From contig MU646588.1 in assembly GCA_026770585.1 (NCBI GenBank), forward strand, positions 364,077 to 380,414: DNA of 16,338 bases, given 5' to 3'. The translations under genes were made by a program, and so were the position numbers. The DNA is from Baffinella frigidus (taxonomy: Eukaryota; Cryptophyceae; Cryptomonadales; Baffinellaceae). Under the pieces are notes generated by a model. It did not search any database, was not told the DNA's origin, and saw nothing but the letters and a program-made list of their open reading frames with translations. Shown here one piece after another: positions 1 through 8,021 of this stretch (position 1 is the first letter of the stretch; the number at the start of each line of letters is the position of its first letter).

Positions 1-22
1 TTCGAGGTAAGGGGTTTAAAGT

Positions 23-24
<2 letters not shown>

Positions 25-61
<37 letters not shown>

Positions 62-353
62 GGTTTAGGGTTTAGGGTTTAGGGTTTAGGGTTTAGGGTT
101 TAGAGTTTAGGGTTAAGGGTTTAGGGTTTAGGGTTTGGGGTTTGGGTTTTGGGGTTTGGGGTGTAGGGTTTACGGTTAGGGTTCAGGGTTTCGGGTTCAG
201 GGTTTCGGGCTCAGGGCTCAGGGCTTAGGGTTCAGGGTGTAGGGTTTAGGGTTTAGGGTACATAATTTAGGGGTTTGGGTGTAGGTTTTAGGGTGTAGGG
301 TGTAGGGTGTAGGTGTAGGGTGTAGGGTGTAGGGTGTAGGGTGTAGGGTTAAG
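25..353 (+). repeat. Telomere-like array 1 (degenerate TTTAGGG)
   Basis: The array opens with several TTGAGGG units, passes into near-perfect TTTAGGG from about 62, then into TTCAGGG, TTCGGG and TGTAGGG variants. TTTAGGG is the plant/algal telomere unit. The G-rich strand is the plus strand, pointing into the window, so this is not a left chromosome terminus in normal orientation. It is an interstitial or subtelomeric tract. The variants and interruptions suggest age. Confidence 0.9.
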
Positions 354-373
354 CAACATGTCAACATGTACTC

Positions 374-405
374 TACCCCCGCTTGACGCTTTGTCAAGGA
401 GGTGG
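374..405 (+). repeat. Repeat K, copy 1 (short spacer motif)
   Basis: A short motif with CCCCGCTTGACGC and a GGAGGTGG tail sits in the spacer after array 1. Related versions follow arrays 2 and 3 (near 808-847 and 1265-1305), and a CCCCGCTTGACGC core recurs near 4221. The array-plus-K arrangement suggests one composite subtelomeric unit amplified three times. Confidence 0.5.
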
Positions 406-500
406 TCTCGTTTAGTGCTGGAGTACTCACAACCAGAGGATTTCTGCATCTATTTCCGGGGTAGAGACTTGTTGTTCTCCTCTGCCGAGAGTTCAAGTTT

Positions 501-594
501 TTTTAGGTCCTTTAGGTTCTTCGAGCTCCCAACATAGGCGGACACCGGAACTTGTTCTGTAGAAAGGCCGTGCTTCCTTTCGGATCACATCCAG
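501..594 (+). repeat. Dispersed repeat E, copy 1
   Basis: About 95 bp beginning with GGTCCTTTAGGTTCTTCGAG, with CCAACATAGGCGGACACCGG in the middle and CTTCCTTTCGGATCACAT near the end. Closely matching copies lie at 3269-3357 (same strand) and 12708-12793 (opposite strand). Weaker copies are at 1565-1672 and 2747-2842. No terminal inverted repeat or coding content is visible, so the class is unknown. Confidence 0.7.
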
Positions 595-597
595 GTG

Positions 598-778
598 GGT
601 TTTGGGTTTCAAGTTTGAGGATTTAGGGTTGAGGGTTTAGGGTTTCGGGTCTAGGGTTTCGGGTTTTGGGATCAGGTGTTAGGTGTTAGGTGTTAGGTGT
701 TAGGGGTTAGGGGTTAGGGGTTAGGGGTTAGGGGTTAGGGGTTAGGGGTTAGGGGTTAGGTTTTAGGTTTTAGGTTTA
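598..778 (+). repeat. Telomere-like array 2
   Basis: TTTAGGG-like units give way to repeated GGTGTTA and then GGGGTTA units (about eight in a row near 700-757), ending in TTTTAGG units. Orientation is the same as array 1. The homogenised GGGGTTA sub-block suggests local expansion of one variant. Confidence 0.85.
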
Positions 779-807
779 TGCAACGAGTCAACAATGACTC
801 AACATGC

Positions 808-847
808 CCTCCACCCACGCGGGGTTTGACTCGCCGCCCACCTCTGC
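808..847 (+). repeat. Repeat K, copy 2
   Basis: CCACCCACGCGGGGTTTGAC followed by CGCCGCCCACCTCTGCC. It resembles 1265-1305, where the last part reads CGCCGCTCACCTCTGCC. It separates telomere-like arrays 2 and 3. Confidence 0.55.
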
Positions 848-852
848 CGGGG

Positions 853-1262
853 GTTTAAGGTTAGGGTTTAGGGTTTTAGGGTTCAGGGTTTAGGGTTTAG
901 GGTTTAGGGTTTAGGGTTTAGGATGTAGGGTTTAGGGTTTGGGATTTAGGGTTTAGGGTGTAGGGTGTAAGGTGTAGGGTTTAGAGTTGAGGGTTTAGAG
1001 TCTGGGGGGTTCGGTTTAGGGTTTAGTGTTTAGGGTGTGGGGTGTAGGGTTTAGTGTTTAGGGTGTGGGGTGTAGGGTGTAGGATGTAGGGTGTAGGGTG
1101 TTGGGTGTAGGGTGTAGGGTGTAGGGTGTAGGGTGTAGGGTGTAGGGTGTAGGGTATAGGGTGTAGGGTGTAGGGTGTAGGGTGTAGGGGTTTGGGTGTA
1201 GGGTTGAAGGTTCAGGGTGTAGGGTGTAGGGTCAAGGTTTAGGGTTCAGGGTTTAGGGTTTA
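853..1262 (+). repeat. Telomere-like array 3
   Basis: The longest tract: TTTAGGG units to about 1060, then a nearly homogeneous run of TGTAGGG units (about 1075-1195), then mixed TTCAGGG and TTTAGGG. Orientation is the same as the other arrays. Block-wise variant homogenisation is typical of degenerate internal telomere repeats. No coding sequence is present. Confidence 0.9.
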
Positions 1263-1264
1263 AG

Positions 1265-1305
1265 GCTCCACCCCCGCGGCGCTTGACGCGCCGCTCACCT
1301 CTGCC
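1265..1305 (+). repeat. Repeat K, copy 3
   Basis: CCACCCCCGCGGCGCTTGAC followed by GCGCCGCTCACCTCTGCC, a close relative of 808-847. It marks the right-hand edge of the telomere-like block. Confidence 0.55.
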
Positions 1306-1316
1306 ATGAAACTCTG

Positions 1317-1437
1317 GTGTTGGGGATTGATGTGAGCGGCCGACACGGGGCACAGTATGTAGCAGAACGCGGAGAGAATGTGCAGCGCTGTCGCTGGTTG
1401 GTTGGCAATAAATTACGAATCTCTTTGTTTCGAGTTA
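1317..1437 (+). repeat. Dispersed repeat F, copy 1
   Basis: About 120 bp carrying TGAGCGGCCGACACGGGG, GCGCTGTCGCTGGTTG and GGCAATAAATTA, matched with moderate divergence at 2391-2505. The AATAAA near the end could be a poly(A) signal of a retroelement fragment, but no LTR, primer-binding site or polyprotein was seen. The class is unknown. The region also contains a 95-codon open frame, judged non-coding because its other copy does not preserve it. Confidence 0.55.
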
Positions 1438-1564
1438 TGCATGTATTGATGTTCCTATTCATGATATCACGCATCGGATCGGGTCAAGCGCATTCGAGAA
1501 GAAGAAGAGTCACACACAGCCTCGGCGGGGGTGCAAACGGGTATGCACCATCTGGAGATGGCTT

Positions 1565-1672
1565 ATCCTTTAGGACCGTTAGGTTCGATTGTTTCCCAAC
1601 ATAACTGACGACCGGATTTGCGGCACAGCCAGGTAAAGGGGAGCTCTTATGTAGAAGGATGCTCCTCGAAAA
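1565..1672 (+). repeat. Dispersed repeat E, copy 2 (diverged)
   Basis: A degraded copy of repeat E. TTTAGGACCGTTAGGTTCGA and CCCAACATAACTGACGACCGG align with 501-594, and a GTAGAAGGATGCTCCTCG tail corresponds to the GTAGAAAGGCCGTGCTTCC part of copy 1. Confidence 0.4.
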
Positions 1673-1747
1673 GTTCCTCATTCCAATCGGTCCTGAGCTC
1701 TACACCAATAGAACCTAAAAGTCGTGAAGAACGAACTCTGTCTTATC

Positions 1748-1815
1748 GTCCCTAGCACCTAGCACCAAACCCCAGCGCACACCCACCTCGGGTGAACTCG
1801 GGTACTGAGAGCATC
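1748..1815 (+). repeat. Dispersed repeat G, copy 1
   Basis: Contains CCAAACCCCAGCGCACACCC and then CCTCGGGTGAACTCGGGTACT. Related copies are at 3950-3997 (CACCTTGGGTGAACTCAGGAACT context) and 4370-4400. The rest of 1676-2052 holds no recognisable gene. Confidence 0.5.
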
Positions 1816-2055
1816 GCCATGCCGGGACCCAGTCTCCTATGTAGAGGAGAAGAAGCCCCTCTACACGTGACCCCATTCGAGATAACACTGCCAGGGGCAA
1901 TCCGTTGCTTCGGACCCCACCCTCTCTGAAGCCCGGGACCAACAACCTGACATCACGCACCACTGACCGGACGTGAGTCACCAGGAATTAGTTACCACGG
2001 GAAACCTCCCTCGGTTTTGACGAGGCTTGGCGAGATGACGGCTTGATCAGCACTG

Positions 2056-2172
2056 CAGGGGTACCTCGCTCATAAGAAACCGCCTGCCCCTTGGACCCTA
2101 CAGTAGGCCTATGCCTAGGGCCCTATGGTGGTCCTAGGGGGGTGGCAGTTTCTTATGAGCGAGTTACCCCTG
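2056..2172. mobile_element. MITE family A, copy 1
   Basis: A 117-bp element with long imperfect terminal inverted repeats beginning CAGGGGTACCTCGCTCATAA and ending TTATGAGCGAGTTACCCCTG. The centre holds CCTAGGGCCCTATGGTGG. It has no coding capacity, so it needs a transposase in trans. The right flank is TA and the left is TG, consistent with a decayed TA target-site duplication. Confidence 0.85.
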
Positions 2173-2390
2173 TAGGGTTGAATGAGGGAGGAGGAGTCGC
2201 ACTCATCCGCGGAGTCTGATCTCTGGCTCCTCGAGTTTTCAGCTTTTAGCTTGAATACACTCCCGTGTACCCACCCGGTGGAGATGGAGAAGGCTTTAAG
2301 TAACCGGAGTTATTCCACACTCCGGCCCACCCCTCTCACGATTGACGTTTTGAAAGAGGCGGTAGGAGGTGGAGTTAGAATCCACCCGGA

Positions 2391-2505
2391 AAATGCTCGT
2401 ATGAGCGGCCGACACGGGGTACAGTAAGTGGCACACTGCGTAGCATGTGCGGCGCTGACGCTGGTTGTTTGGCAATAAATTATCAATCTCTCTCTTTTGA
2501 GAGGG
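2391..2505 (+). repeat. Dispersed repeat F, copy 2
   Basis: Carries ATGAGCGGCCGACACGGGG, CGGCGCTGACGCTGGTTG and GGCAATAAATTATCAATCTC, aligning with 1317-1437. The upstream 2175-2390 interval contains GC-balanced unique sequence with no convincing gene. Confidence 0.55.
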
Positions 2506-2571
2506 GCAAGGGTGCAGTGTGAATGTGTGTAGGCCAGGAGGGAGGGAAGGGTTGGGAAGAGCCGGCGGGTA

Positions 2572-2688
2572 CAGGGGTACCTCGCTCATAAGAAACCGCC
2601 CCCCCCCCTAGGACCAGCATAGGGCCCTAGGCATAGGCCTACTGTAGGGTCCTAGCGGGGGCGGTTTCTTATGAGCGAGGTACCCCTG
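2572..2688. mobile_element. MITE family A, copy 2
   Basis: A full-length element with CAGGGGTACCTCGCTCATAA at the left and its complement at the right, followed by a C-rich stretch and the CCTAGG/CCCTAC core. It is flanked on both sides by TA (2570-2571 and 2689-2690), matching the duplication inferred from the nested copies. Confidence 0.9.
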
Positions 2689-2746
2689 TAACGTCGTGAT
2701 GGATAGGATCCACGTTAGCCGCCTTGGAGAGCTAAACGCGAGCCGA

Positions 2747-2842
2747 AAGCAAAAATGCTTTCCCTGCAGTCCTTTCTACGGAAGGGCGTGTCGTTGGCAT
2801 ATGTTGGGAGAAATTAAAACCTCAAGGACCTAAAGGTTGAGC
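2747..2842 (-). repeat. Dispersed repeat E, copy 3 (diverged, inverted)
   Basis: On the minus strand it reads CCTAAAGG-like sequence, then TCCCAACATATGCCAACGAC and CCGTAGAAAGGACTGCAGGG, a diverged version of 501-594. No gene is recognisable in 2843-3104. Confidence 0.4.
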
Positions 2843-3104
2843 ACGGGACAGCCCACACTTTCGGCTCGAACCGCAAAGAAACCCTTTGTCATTTGCAGTC
2901 GAGGGTCTTGTGCCTGCAGAGAGGTTCTGGGGTTTATGGGTAACCCCCCTGGGGTTTACCCTTCAGATAATTCCAAACGGATATCTGCAGTGAGTCGTGG
3001 ATGGGTAGATGTTTGTATGTGTGAAGAAAAAATGGCAACGCGATGATGCGGAGGGGACGGAGCATTGGGGAGGGAGAGGGCGCGTGCACCTTGCCCGTGG
3101 GAGC

Positions 3105-3498
3105 CAGTGAAGAAAGGGCGTACGGGGGAAAGGCGAGTTTTATTAAGTTGATAAATCGACGGCTCACGCCAGGTGGGGAGAGATGGTCGAGACGCAGGGC
3201 ATTAATAACGCCCATAACCACCCCGAAGGGGTGGATCGTTCACTGGAACGTCTCGCCCACTAGGACAAGCCCTTTAGGTCCTTTAGGTTTTTCGAGCTCC
3301 CAACATAGGCGGACACCGGAACTGGTTCTGCAGAAAAGCCATTACTTCCTCTCGCGGGAAAAGCGAGGTTTAATAAGATGACAAACACGACCGCTGCACG
3401 CCACATGGAGAGGCAGGACGAGACGTAGGGGCTCTAGCCCAAGAACACCCCGAGGGGTGTATGTAGAGGGAAACCGTCACGTCCGCTAGGACAAGCTA
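3105..3498 (+). repeat. Degenerate direct repeat of about 160 bp with repeat E copy 4 between the units
   Basis: Two diverged direct units, about 3110-3268 and 3345-3498, share in order a GGGAAAGGCGAG/GGGAAAAGCGAG start, an ACGCCA segment, a GAGACG segment, a CACCCCGA(A)GGGGTG hairpin and a terminal CTAGGACAAGC. Repeat E copy 4 (3269-3357) lies between them and overlaps the start of the second unit. The pair may be internal subrepeats of a larger unknown element. Confidence 0.5.
3269..3357 (+). repeat. Dispersed repeat E, copy 4
   Basis: GGTCCTTTAGGTTTTTCGAG and CCCAACATAGGCGGACACCGG are nearly identical to copy 1 at 501-594. The copies diverge after GCAGAAAAGCC. It lies between two direct repeat units. 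Confidence 0.65.
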
Positions 3499-3507
3499 CC
3501 TACACTA

Positions 3508-3624
3508 CAGGGGTACCTCGCTCATAAAAAATCGCCCCCCCCTAGGACCCTGCAGTAGACCTATGCCTAGGGCCCTATGGTGGTCCTACGGGAGGGGCGG
3601 TTTCTTATGAGCGAGGTACCCCTG
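3508..3624. mobile_element. MITE family A, copy 3
   Basis: A full-length element with standard ends and exact TA flanks (3506-3507 and 3625-3626). On the plus strand the right arm reads TTTCTTATGAGCGAGGTACC, which supplies an ATG and opens a frame into the downstream flank to 3798. That 73-codon frame is judged an artefact. Confidence 0.9.
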
Positions 3625-3626
3625 TA

Positions 3627-4557
3627 CAGCAAAGGCCTGGACGACGACGGGCGGAGCAGGCGCCTGCAGGGCGGCGACGCGCTCCTCCTCGAGGCTAATT
3701 CAGCTCCAATTCCCATCACTTTTGGCGTGCCCGTAGAATCGATTTCGTGTTTCATCAGCTTGGATTCGTCGGCCGACCCGGGCCTTATGTTAGTCTAAAG
3801 ATCGGTCTCGCCTACGTTGTATGTAAGCACCGTCTTGCCTAATTCTGGGGGTCGCTCCTTGAAGATGCGGAGGAAGAAGACGACGAAGAAAGGGTTTGGA
3901 AGAAGCCCATGGTCAACAGATTCTGGACCTGAATACTATGAACCCTATCATCAAACCCCGGCGCCCACCCACCTTGGGTGAACTCAGGAACTAGGAGCGG
4001 CGCAATGCAGGGATTGTGTGGGGGTGTGAGATGAGATCAGCCAGACACCAGAGGCGAGATGAGAGAAATGTGGTTGGCCTAGCCTGGGTTGTAACAATGT
4101 GCCCCGAAGTGTCAATGTGAGTCAGCGGAGTTAAGTTCAACCAAGTGTCAGAAATCAAGAACACAAGTTAGTAAAGCAGCGAATGTATCAATGATCCCCT
4201 GCCTTTCAATAAGGCTCCTGTTACTCGCCATCCCCGCTTGACGCCTACGTATGAGTCAATAAGTGTCAATAAGTGCCCTCACTCTGTCCCGTTCTTAGGC
4301 TACATGTACTCGTGGTGTAGCCCCCTCTCTTTAAGGTTCCCTCTTCTCCTCTATCCCCTCCTGCCTCCTCTCACGTTGGGTGAACTCGGGTACTGTCCCA
4401 GGGGCAACTTTAGCGGGGTCCAGCGAGGTCACGTTACCCGCCCCCCTGGGGCCGTTGCGATTTGGTGTTTTTATCTCCAGGGCGTGACGTGACCTGCATC
4501 ACCACCTGCTCGAAATGGATGAAGCGCGACGGGGTGCCATTGCTGTAGCAGGGGTGC
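3627..4557. other. Gene-poor interval
   Basis: No convincing coding region or RNA gene was seen. It holds two copies of repeat G (about 3950-3997 and 4370-4400, both around GGGTGAACTCGGGTACT-like sequence), a purine-rich patch near 3864-3905, and the tandem-like phrase AGTCAATAAGTGTCAATAAG near 4252. An 84-codon frame at 4238-4492 has no recognisable protein features. Confidence 0.5.
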
Positions 4558-4559
4558 TA

Positions 4560-4660
4560 TCCCTTAAGTGGCCAGGCCCCCAAATTTGCGGGCCAAGAGG
4601 TCCTAGGCAGGTCCTAGGGCCCTACGGTAGGGCGTATGCGCCTACTGGCCACTTAAGGGA
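4560..4660. mobile_element. MITE family B, copy 1
   Basis: About 101 bp with inverted ends TCCCTTAAGTGGCCAG and CTGGCCACTTAAGGGA, flanked on both sides by TA (4558-4559 and 4661-4662). The interior carries CCTAGGCAGGTCCTAGGGCC and CTACGGTAGGG, a core resembling that of family A. No coding capacity. Confidence 0.85.
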
Positions 4661-4662
4661 TA

Positions 4663-5640
4663 TGAAGGCAAGGCTAGGCAAGGCAGCGACGAAAGCCATG
4701 GAGGAGCGGAACTCTTGTATTAGTCAACGGTGTTTCCTGTCTGTAAAGAGGGTAGGGCCCCTAGGCCCTAGGCGATCGCAAGGTTGCAAGTGCCAGGAGG
4801 GTCAAGGGGCTCGGTCAACGCGGTGTGCAGAGAGTTCAGCCGCGAGCAAGGTGCCACCCCCACATCTGCAGCATTTCCCGACCGCTCCCTGCATGTATGC
4901 ATACGGAATCGCAGTTACATGCGGTGCTGGGACACGCCAGCGCCTCATACTCGAAGTTTTCAGATGCGAGATTCAAACCAGTTTGAGCGCGAAACTTTTA
5001 CATGGCGACTAGCGTTAGCCCCGGCCGCTGACACCCTCAATCTTCGCATGCTTTCACGCACCGAACGCGTGCGTACTCGGGGAGGGCGAAATCCCAAACA
5101 GCCAGGATTTGATTCGTGCGCTTGAAGTTGCTTGCCAGAACTCTGATTTCGCCCCAAGTTGACATCTCAAGTCCCCGCCACTGCAGGCCAACCCCTGCGC
5201 CTGGCGCGCCGCGCGTGTGCAAAGACTCGCCACCACCCACCCGTATCCTGGTGCGTGGGGAGAGAGGCCCCAACCCCGGGGGTATGCGCCCGCCCTGCGG
5301 TGCTTCCGTCATGCATTCAAGCCTGCCACGATCTGAGGTCAACCTGGCAGCGCTGAACCACAAAACCGCCCCCGCTGCGGCCACCCTCGCGCATGGGACC
5401 GTGTATGAGTTTTGCACTGCAGCTGTGCACTGCTGCGACGCTCGAGCGCCGCCACAGCGGCCGCACTGCCGGGCCAAGGATCTCCCACCTTTACACCATT
5501 TTAGAAAGAGCCTCTTACTATTCGTATTTTCCAGGGTTTTGCAGGCCCGCCTCAGGAGGGGTTTAAAACCGATCTTAGGCCGCGCCCCGGGGGGAAATCC
5601 CCGCCATTGGAGCCATTGACGTACGTCAATCAACACGTCC
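4663..5640. other. GC-rich interval, open on both strands, coding status unresolved
   Basis: Long open frames overlap on opposite strands: minus 5636-5037 (199 codons) and plus 5116-5619 (167 codons), with a plus frame at 4784-5125. I recognise no domain, signal peptide or membrane segment in any. Residue composition (Arg, Pro, Ala, Cys, Gly rich) fits open frames arising from GC-rich sequence. One strand could still hold a gene exon. On the minus strand, CCAAT-like (5605-5611) and TGACGT-type sites lie at or just inside the start of the 199-codon frame, a weak hint for that strand. Confidence 0.3.
5615..5630. promoter_or_regulatory. Perfect 16-bp palindrome with TGACGT half-sites
   Basis: ATTGACGTACGTCAAT is its own reverse complement and contains two TGACGT-type half-sites of the kind bound by bZIP dimers. 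It lies at the boundary between the GC-rich interval and the AT-richer island, beside CCATTGG (CCAAT on the minus strand). A regulatory role is inference. Confidence 0.3.
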
Positions 5641-5776
5641 TGACCTTTCTCATCACGGATACAAAACGACCTTTTGCTGACGAGAAAGTCTATTTTTGGG
5701 TCATTTTGGGAGTCTATATCGTCTCTATATCCGTCTATTCACCCATGAGGGGTATTTATGGAATCTGAAGTGTATG

Positions 5777-6010
5777 TATCCTCTAGCCGGTTTGAAAAAT
5801 AAAGTGTCCATCTATATTTCGGGTTTGCTGCGAAATTTCGACCCTAATTTTTGTCCTTTTTCAAATCTGAAAGCGCAGATCCTCGAGATTTGGCCGTCAG
5901 CTCCAGAATCTGCTAAAAAAATTCGAGCTGCGATGAAATCTTGAGATCTTTACTACAGGCCAAAAAATATGTTCTAAAGGGATTATTCCTATAAAACCGG
6001 CTAGAGGATA
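5777..6010. repeat. 17-bp perfect inverted repeat enclosing about 200 bp
   Basis: TATCCTCTAGCCGGTTT at 5777-5793 is exactly inverted at 5994-6010. An inner pair, GATCCTCGAGATTT and AAATCTTGAGATCT, lies near 5878 and 5936. It could be a small non-autonomous element or a foldback. The flanks show no clear target duplication. Confidence 0.5.
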
Positions 6011-6110
6011 GAAATGTGATCGTTGTGGCCTCCTTTTTAAAAATGTTTTTAATCACAGCTCTTAGATGGACCGTAAACGCTCGGGGACTTCCCCCTCCGG
6101 GCGCGGACTG

Positions 6111-6168
6111 CATGAAAATTACTACACAAATGATTCGGGACGTGACCTGTGTGTAGTAAATTTCCATG
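6111..6168. repeat. Hairpin-forming inverted repeat
   Basis: Arms of about 18 nt, CATGAAAATTACTACACA and TGTGTAGTAAATTTCCATG with small mismatches, flank a loop of about 20 nt. The TGTGTAGTAA part recurs at 14599, 14681 and 15114. Confidence 0.5.
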
Positions 6169-6241
6169 CCAGATTGTTTCCTATTGTTCTTTTTTCGGTG
6201 GATTCCCCTGTTCCGTCCCTTTCCTTGGGGTCGCGTCTTGG

Positions 6242-6310
6242 GCCGCGTCTTCTTCCAAGAAGACGCGTTAAAAAAACGGGGCCGCGTCCAAGACGACGCG
6301 TTAAAAAAAC
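6242..6310 (+). repeat. Degenerate tandem repeat, two units
   Basis: Two units of about 31-38 bp share GGCCGCGTC, an AAGACG segment and the end ACGCGTTAAAAAAAC. The first unit has an extra CTTCTTCC palindromic stretch. Confidence 0.55.
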
Positions 6311-6956
6311 AAAAAAACACTTTTGAGTCCATTGATTCGAAAAGGTAAATTTTTGTGTGGTAAATAGTCATTGAAAAACAGAATTGTTTTTCAAGGCGAA
6401 TCAACGGACATAGATACACTCCCGAAGTCATGAAATGGCCTCCACAGAAACAAGAATGCGTTTCGAGGCGAATTGAAGGACATGTTCCACCAGTTTCGTC
6501 AGCAAAGGGGTGTTTTTTCCCCGCGACCTTCTTCTATTTTAATTTGAACCGTTGAGGTATTATGTACCAAAACATGAAGCCCAACAAGGGAGTCATCTGC
6601 AAAAGTCAATTTCAGGGATTTCAGGGTGAATTCGTCCACTTTTGGCAATAAGTTGGAGCCATTTCTTTTTACGATTGCTGCTAGAGTGCTGGGAACCGCC
6701 CTGGATGGAACATTATGGTATTTGCAGCATTCTTAAGTCAACTCCCCTTGGGGATGGCACTTATGGCGCCAATGTGGCGCCCCCGTGATGAATGGATCTG
6801 TTACAAAAAGGTCTAATATGTATTTTAGTGGTATAAATCATGTCAACTTTTGCGATAAAGGGTTATTCGGGATTGACCGCAAGTCCCCTCCAGGGTGGAT
6901 CTAGATCAATCTAGATTGTCGGTTCGAAGATAGAACCTCTCCCGCTTTGGGCACAG

Positions 6957-7021
6957 GATATTTGTGTTTACAACACAGATATATTTGTGTTTACAACACA
7001 GATTGAGGAGATATTTGAGGA
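6957..7021 (+). repeat. Short tandem repeats
   Basis: ATATTTGTGTTTACAACACAG occurs twice in tandem, each containing the near-palindrome TGTGTTTACAACACA. Two direct copies of GAGGAGATATTT follow. Confidence 0.65.
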
Positions 7022-7269
7022 GATATTTGCTATCCACTTTTTAAATCTCCTATCACGTTTAGTCTGCACGTCCGGCTGCTCACATTCTCCCTCGAGTTGT
7101 TAATTCCGGAAGTTTTAAAAATATATCTCCGTACAGTTTCGGACGTGACAAGTCTTGTCCTGGTGCTGATTTGCTGACAAAGCGTCAGTCAAATTCAATT
7201 TAATTCAAATCAAAATGCAAGATAGCAATCTCCTCGCGAGATTTGAGGAGATTTCTCAGATTGTGGACG

Positions 7270-7544
7270 CGATAGTGTTTGTATCGCAATCTCGTCGAGG
7301 TGATATATTTTTTTCACCCCCAAATTGGCCTTGAGAGCTGCAGAAAGGCACTAAACAAAACAAAACAACACACAGTTGAACAACATCTACGACCTACCTT
7401 CCTTCAGCGCGCTCCCACTGGAGCACTGAGAGCAGAGAACAGACAACGGAGCCGAGCGAGAGAGCGCAGCAGACGGCGGCGGAGCAAACGAGCGGGGCCG
7501 AAAGACCGGAGGATCGCAGAAGCTTCACCTGTGCCCAAGCCAGG
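7270..7544 (+). promoter_or_regulatory. Probable 5' region of the MYB gene
   Basis: Composition shifts from AT-rich to GC-rich here. An A/C-rich segment (AAACAAAACAAAACAACACA near 7352) and a purine-rich, stop-poor segment precede the first plausible ATG, typical of an untranslated leader. GATATATTTTTTTC at about 7300 is a possible TATA-like stretch. The transcription start cannot be fixed from sequence. Confidence 0.3.
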
Positions 7545-7614
7545 ATGCATCGCGGCCAATCAGGCCGCAGCGGCGGGGAGAACCGCAACTTCGAGCACCT
7601 CTATCCGACGCCAG
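7545..7614 (+). CDS. Possible first coding exon of the MYB gene (uncertain)
   Basis: The ATG at 7545 opens a 61-codon frame with polar start MHRGQSGRSGGENRNF. A potential donor CCAG|GTGCCA follows at 7614/7615 (phase 1). It could join exon 2 through acceptor TTCAAG|GC at 8007/8008, keeping frame into the downstream ATG at 8022. No homology supports it. The alternative is that translation starts at 8022 and this stretch is leader or intron. Confidence 0.25.
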
Positions 7615-8021
7615 GTGCCACTCCTCGGCAGCTTCTCGCCTTGTGCGGCGCGGCGTTCAGCCCGAACGGGACGGCCAGCATCGGCGTCGCAGATGCACAC
7701 CTGGTGGAAAAGCTCTTTGTCGAATGCTGACGGCGCGGTGATTTGGCAGGTGGCCAGGGGCGCAAGCGCACTCTGCAACAAGCGGGGCTGGGAGGAGGGC
7801 TTCCCCAGTTCCAAGAGGGACACCTCAACGTAACTTCCATCCCCTTGGTCCTCCTCCTGCCAGTTTGTCCACCAGCATGAGGGTCGGAGCTCAGGGTCGG
7901 AGCATTTAGTTGTGAACGGGGGGCCGGACGCTGGCTCGCCTTTGGGTGCGTGTTCCGCATTTCCTAATGCGAATGGTGTCTGGGTGCGCAGCAGCACAAT
8001 GTTCAAGGCGCGGTAGATCGC

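Larger units (their letters stand above)
5641..7270. other. AT-richer island without recognisable genes
   Basis: By eye this stretch is much more AT-rich than both neighbours. It contains foldbacks (5777-6010, 6111-6168), a degenerate tandem repeat (6242-6310), a 31-bp imprecise repeat around AGGCGAATCAACGGACAT and AGGCGAATTGAAGGACAT (near 6394 and 6459), and short tandem repeats (6957-7021). The longest frame (minus 6431-5913) resembles no family and spans the foldbacks. It may be an old insertion or the promoter-distal region of the MYB gene. Confidence 0.5.

Noticed and set aside
218-496. 92-codon minus-strand protein rich in TLHPTP and TLNPKP
   Set aside because: It is a translation of the telomere-like array and has no other protein features.
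5590-5640. Resemblance to viral or vector promoter motifs (GGGGAAATCCCC-like and ATTGACGT repeats)
   Set aside because: Only short common transcription-factor motifs match; order and spacing differ from promoters I know and there is no other vector sequence.
5913-6431. 172-codon minus-strand frame
   Set aside because: It spans a hairpin and a tandem repeat in AT-rich DNA. The repeated NASSW segments follow the DNA repeat and no family is recognisable.
6919-6940. GGTTCGAA resembling a tRNA T-loop
   Set aside because: No acceptor stem, D-arm or anticodon arm can be placed around it.
7279-7833. 184-codon plus-strand frame upstream of the MYB gene
   Set aside because: It begins in AT-rich promoter-like DNA, is Arg/Ala/Ser-rich without a domain, and does not connect in frame to the MYB exons as well as the 7545 or 8022 starts do.
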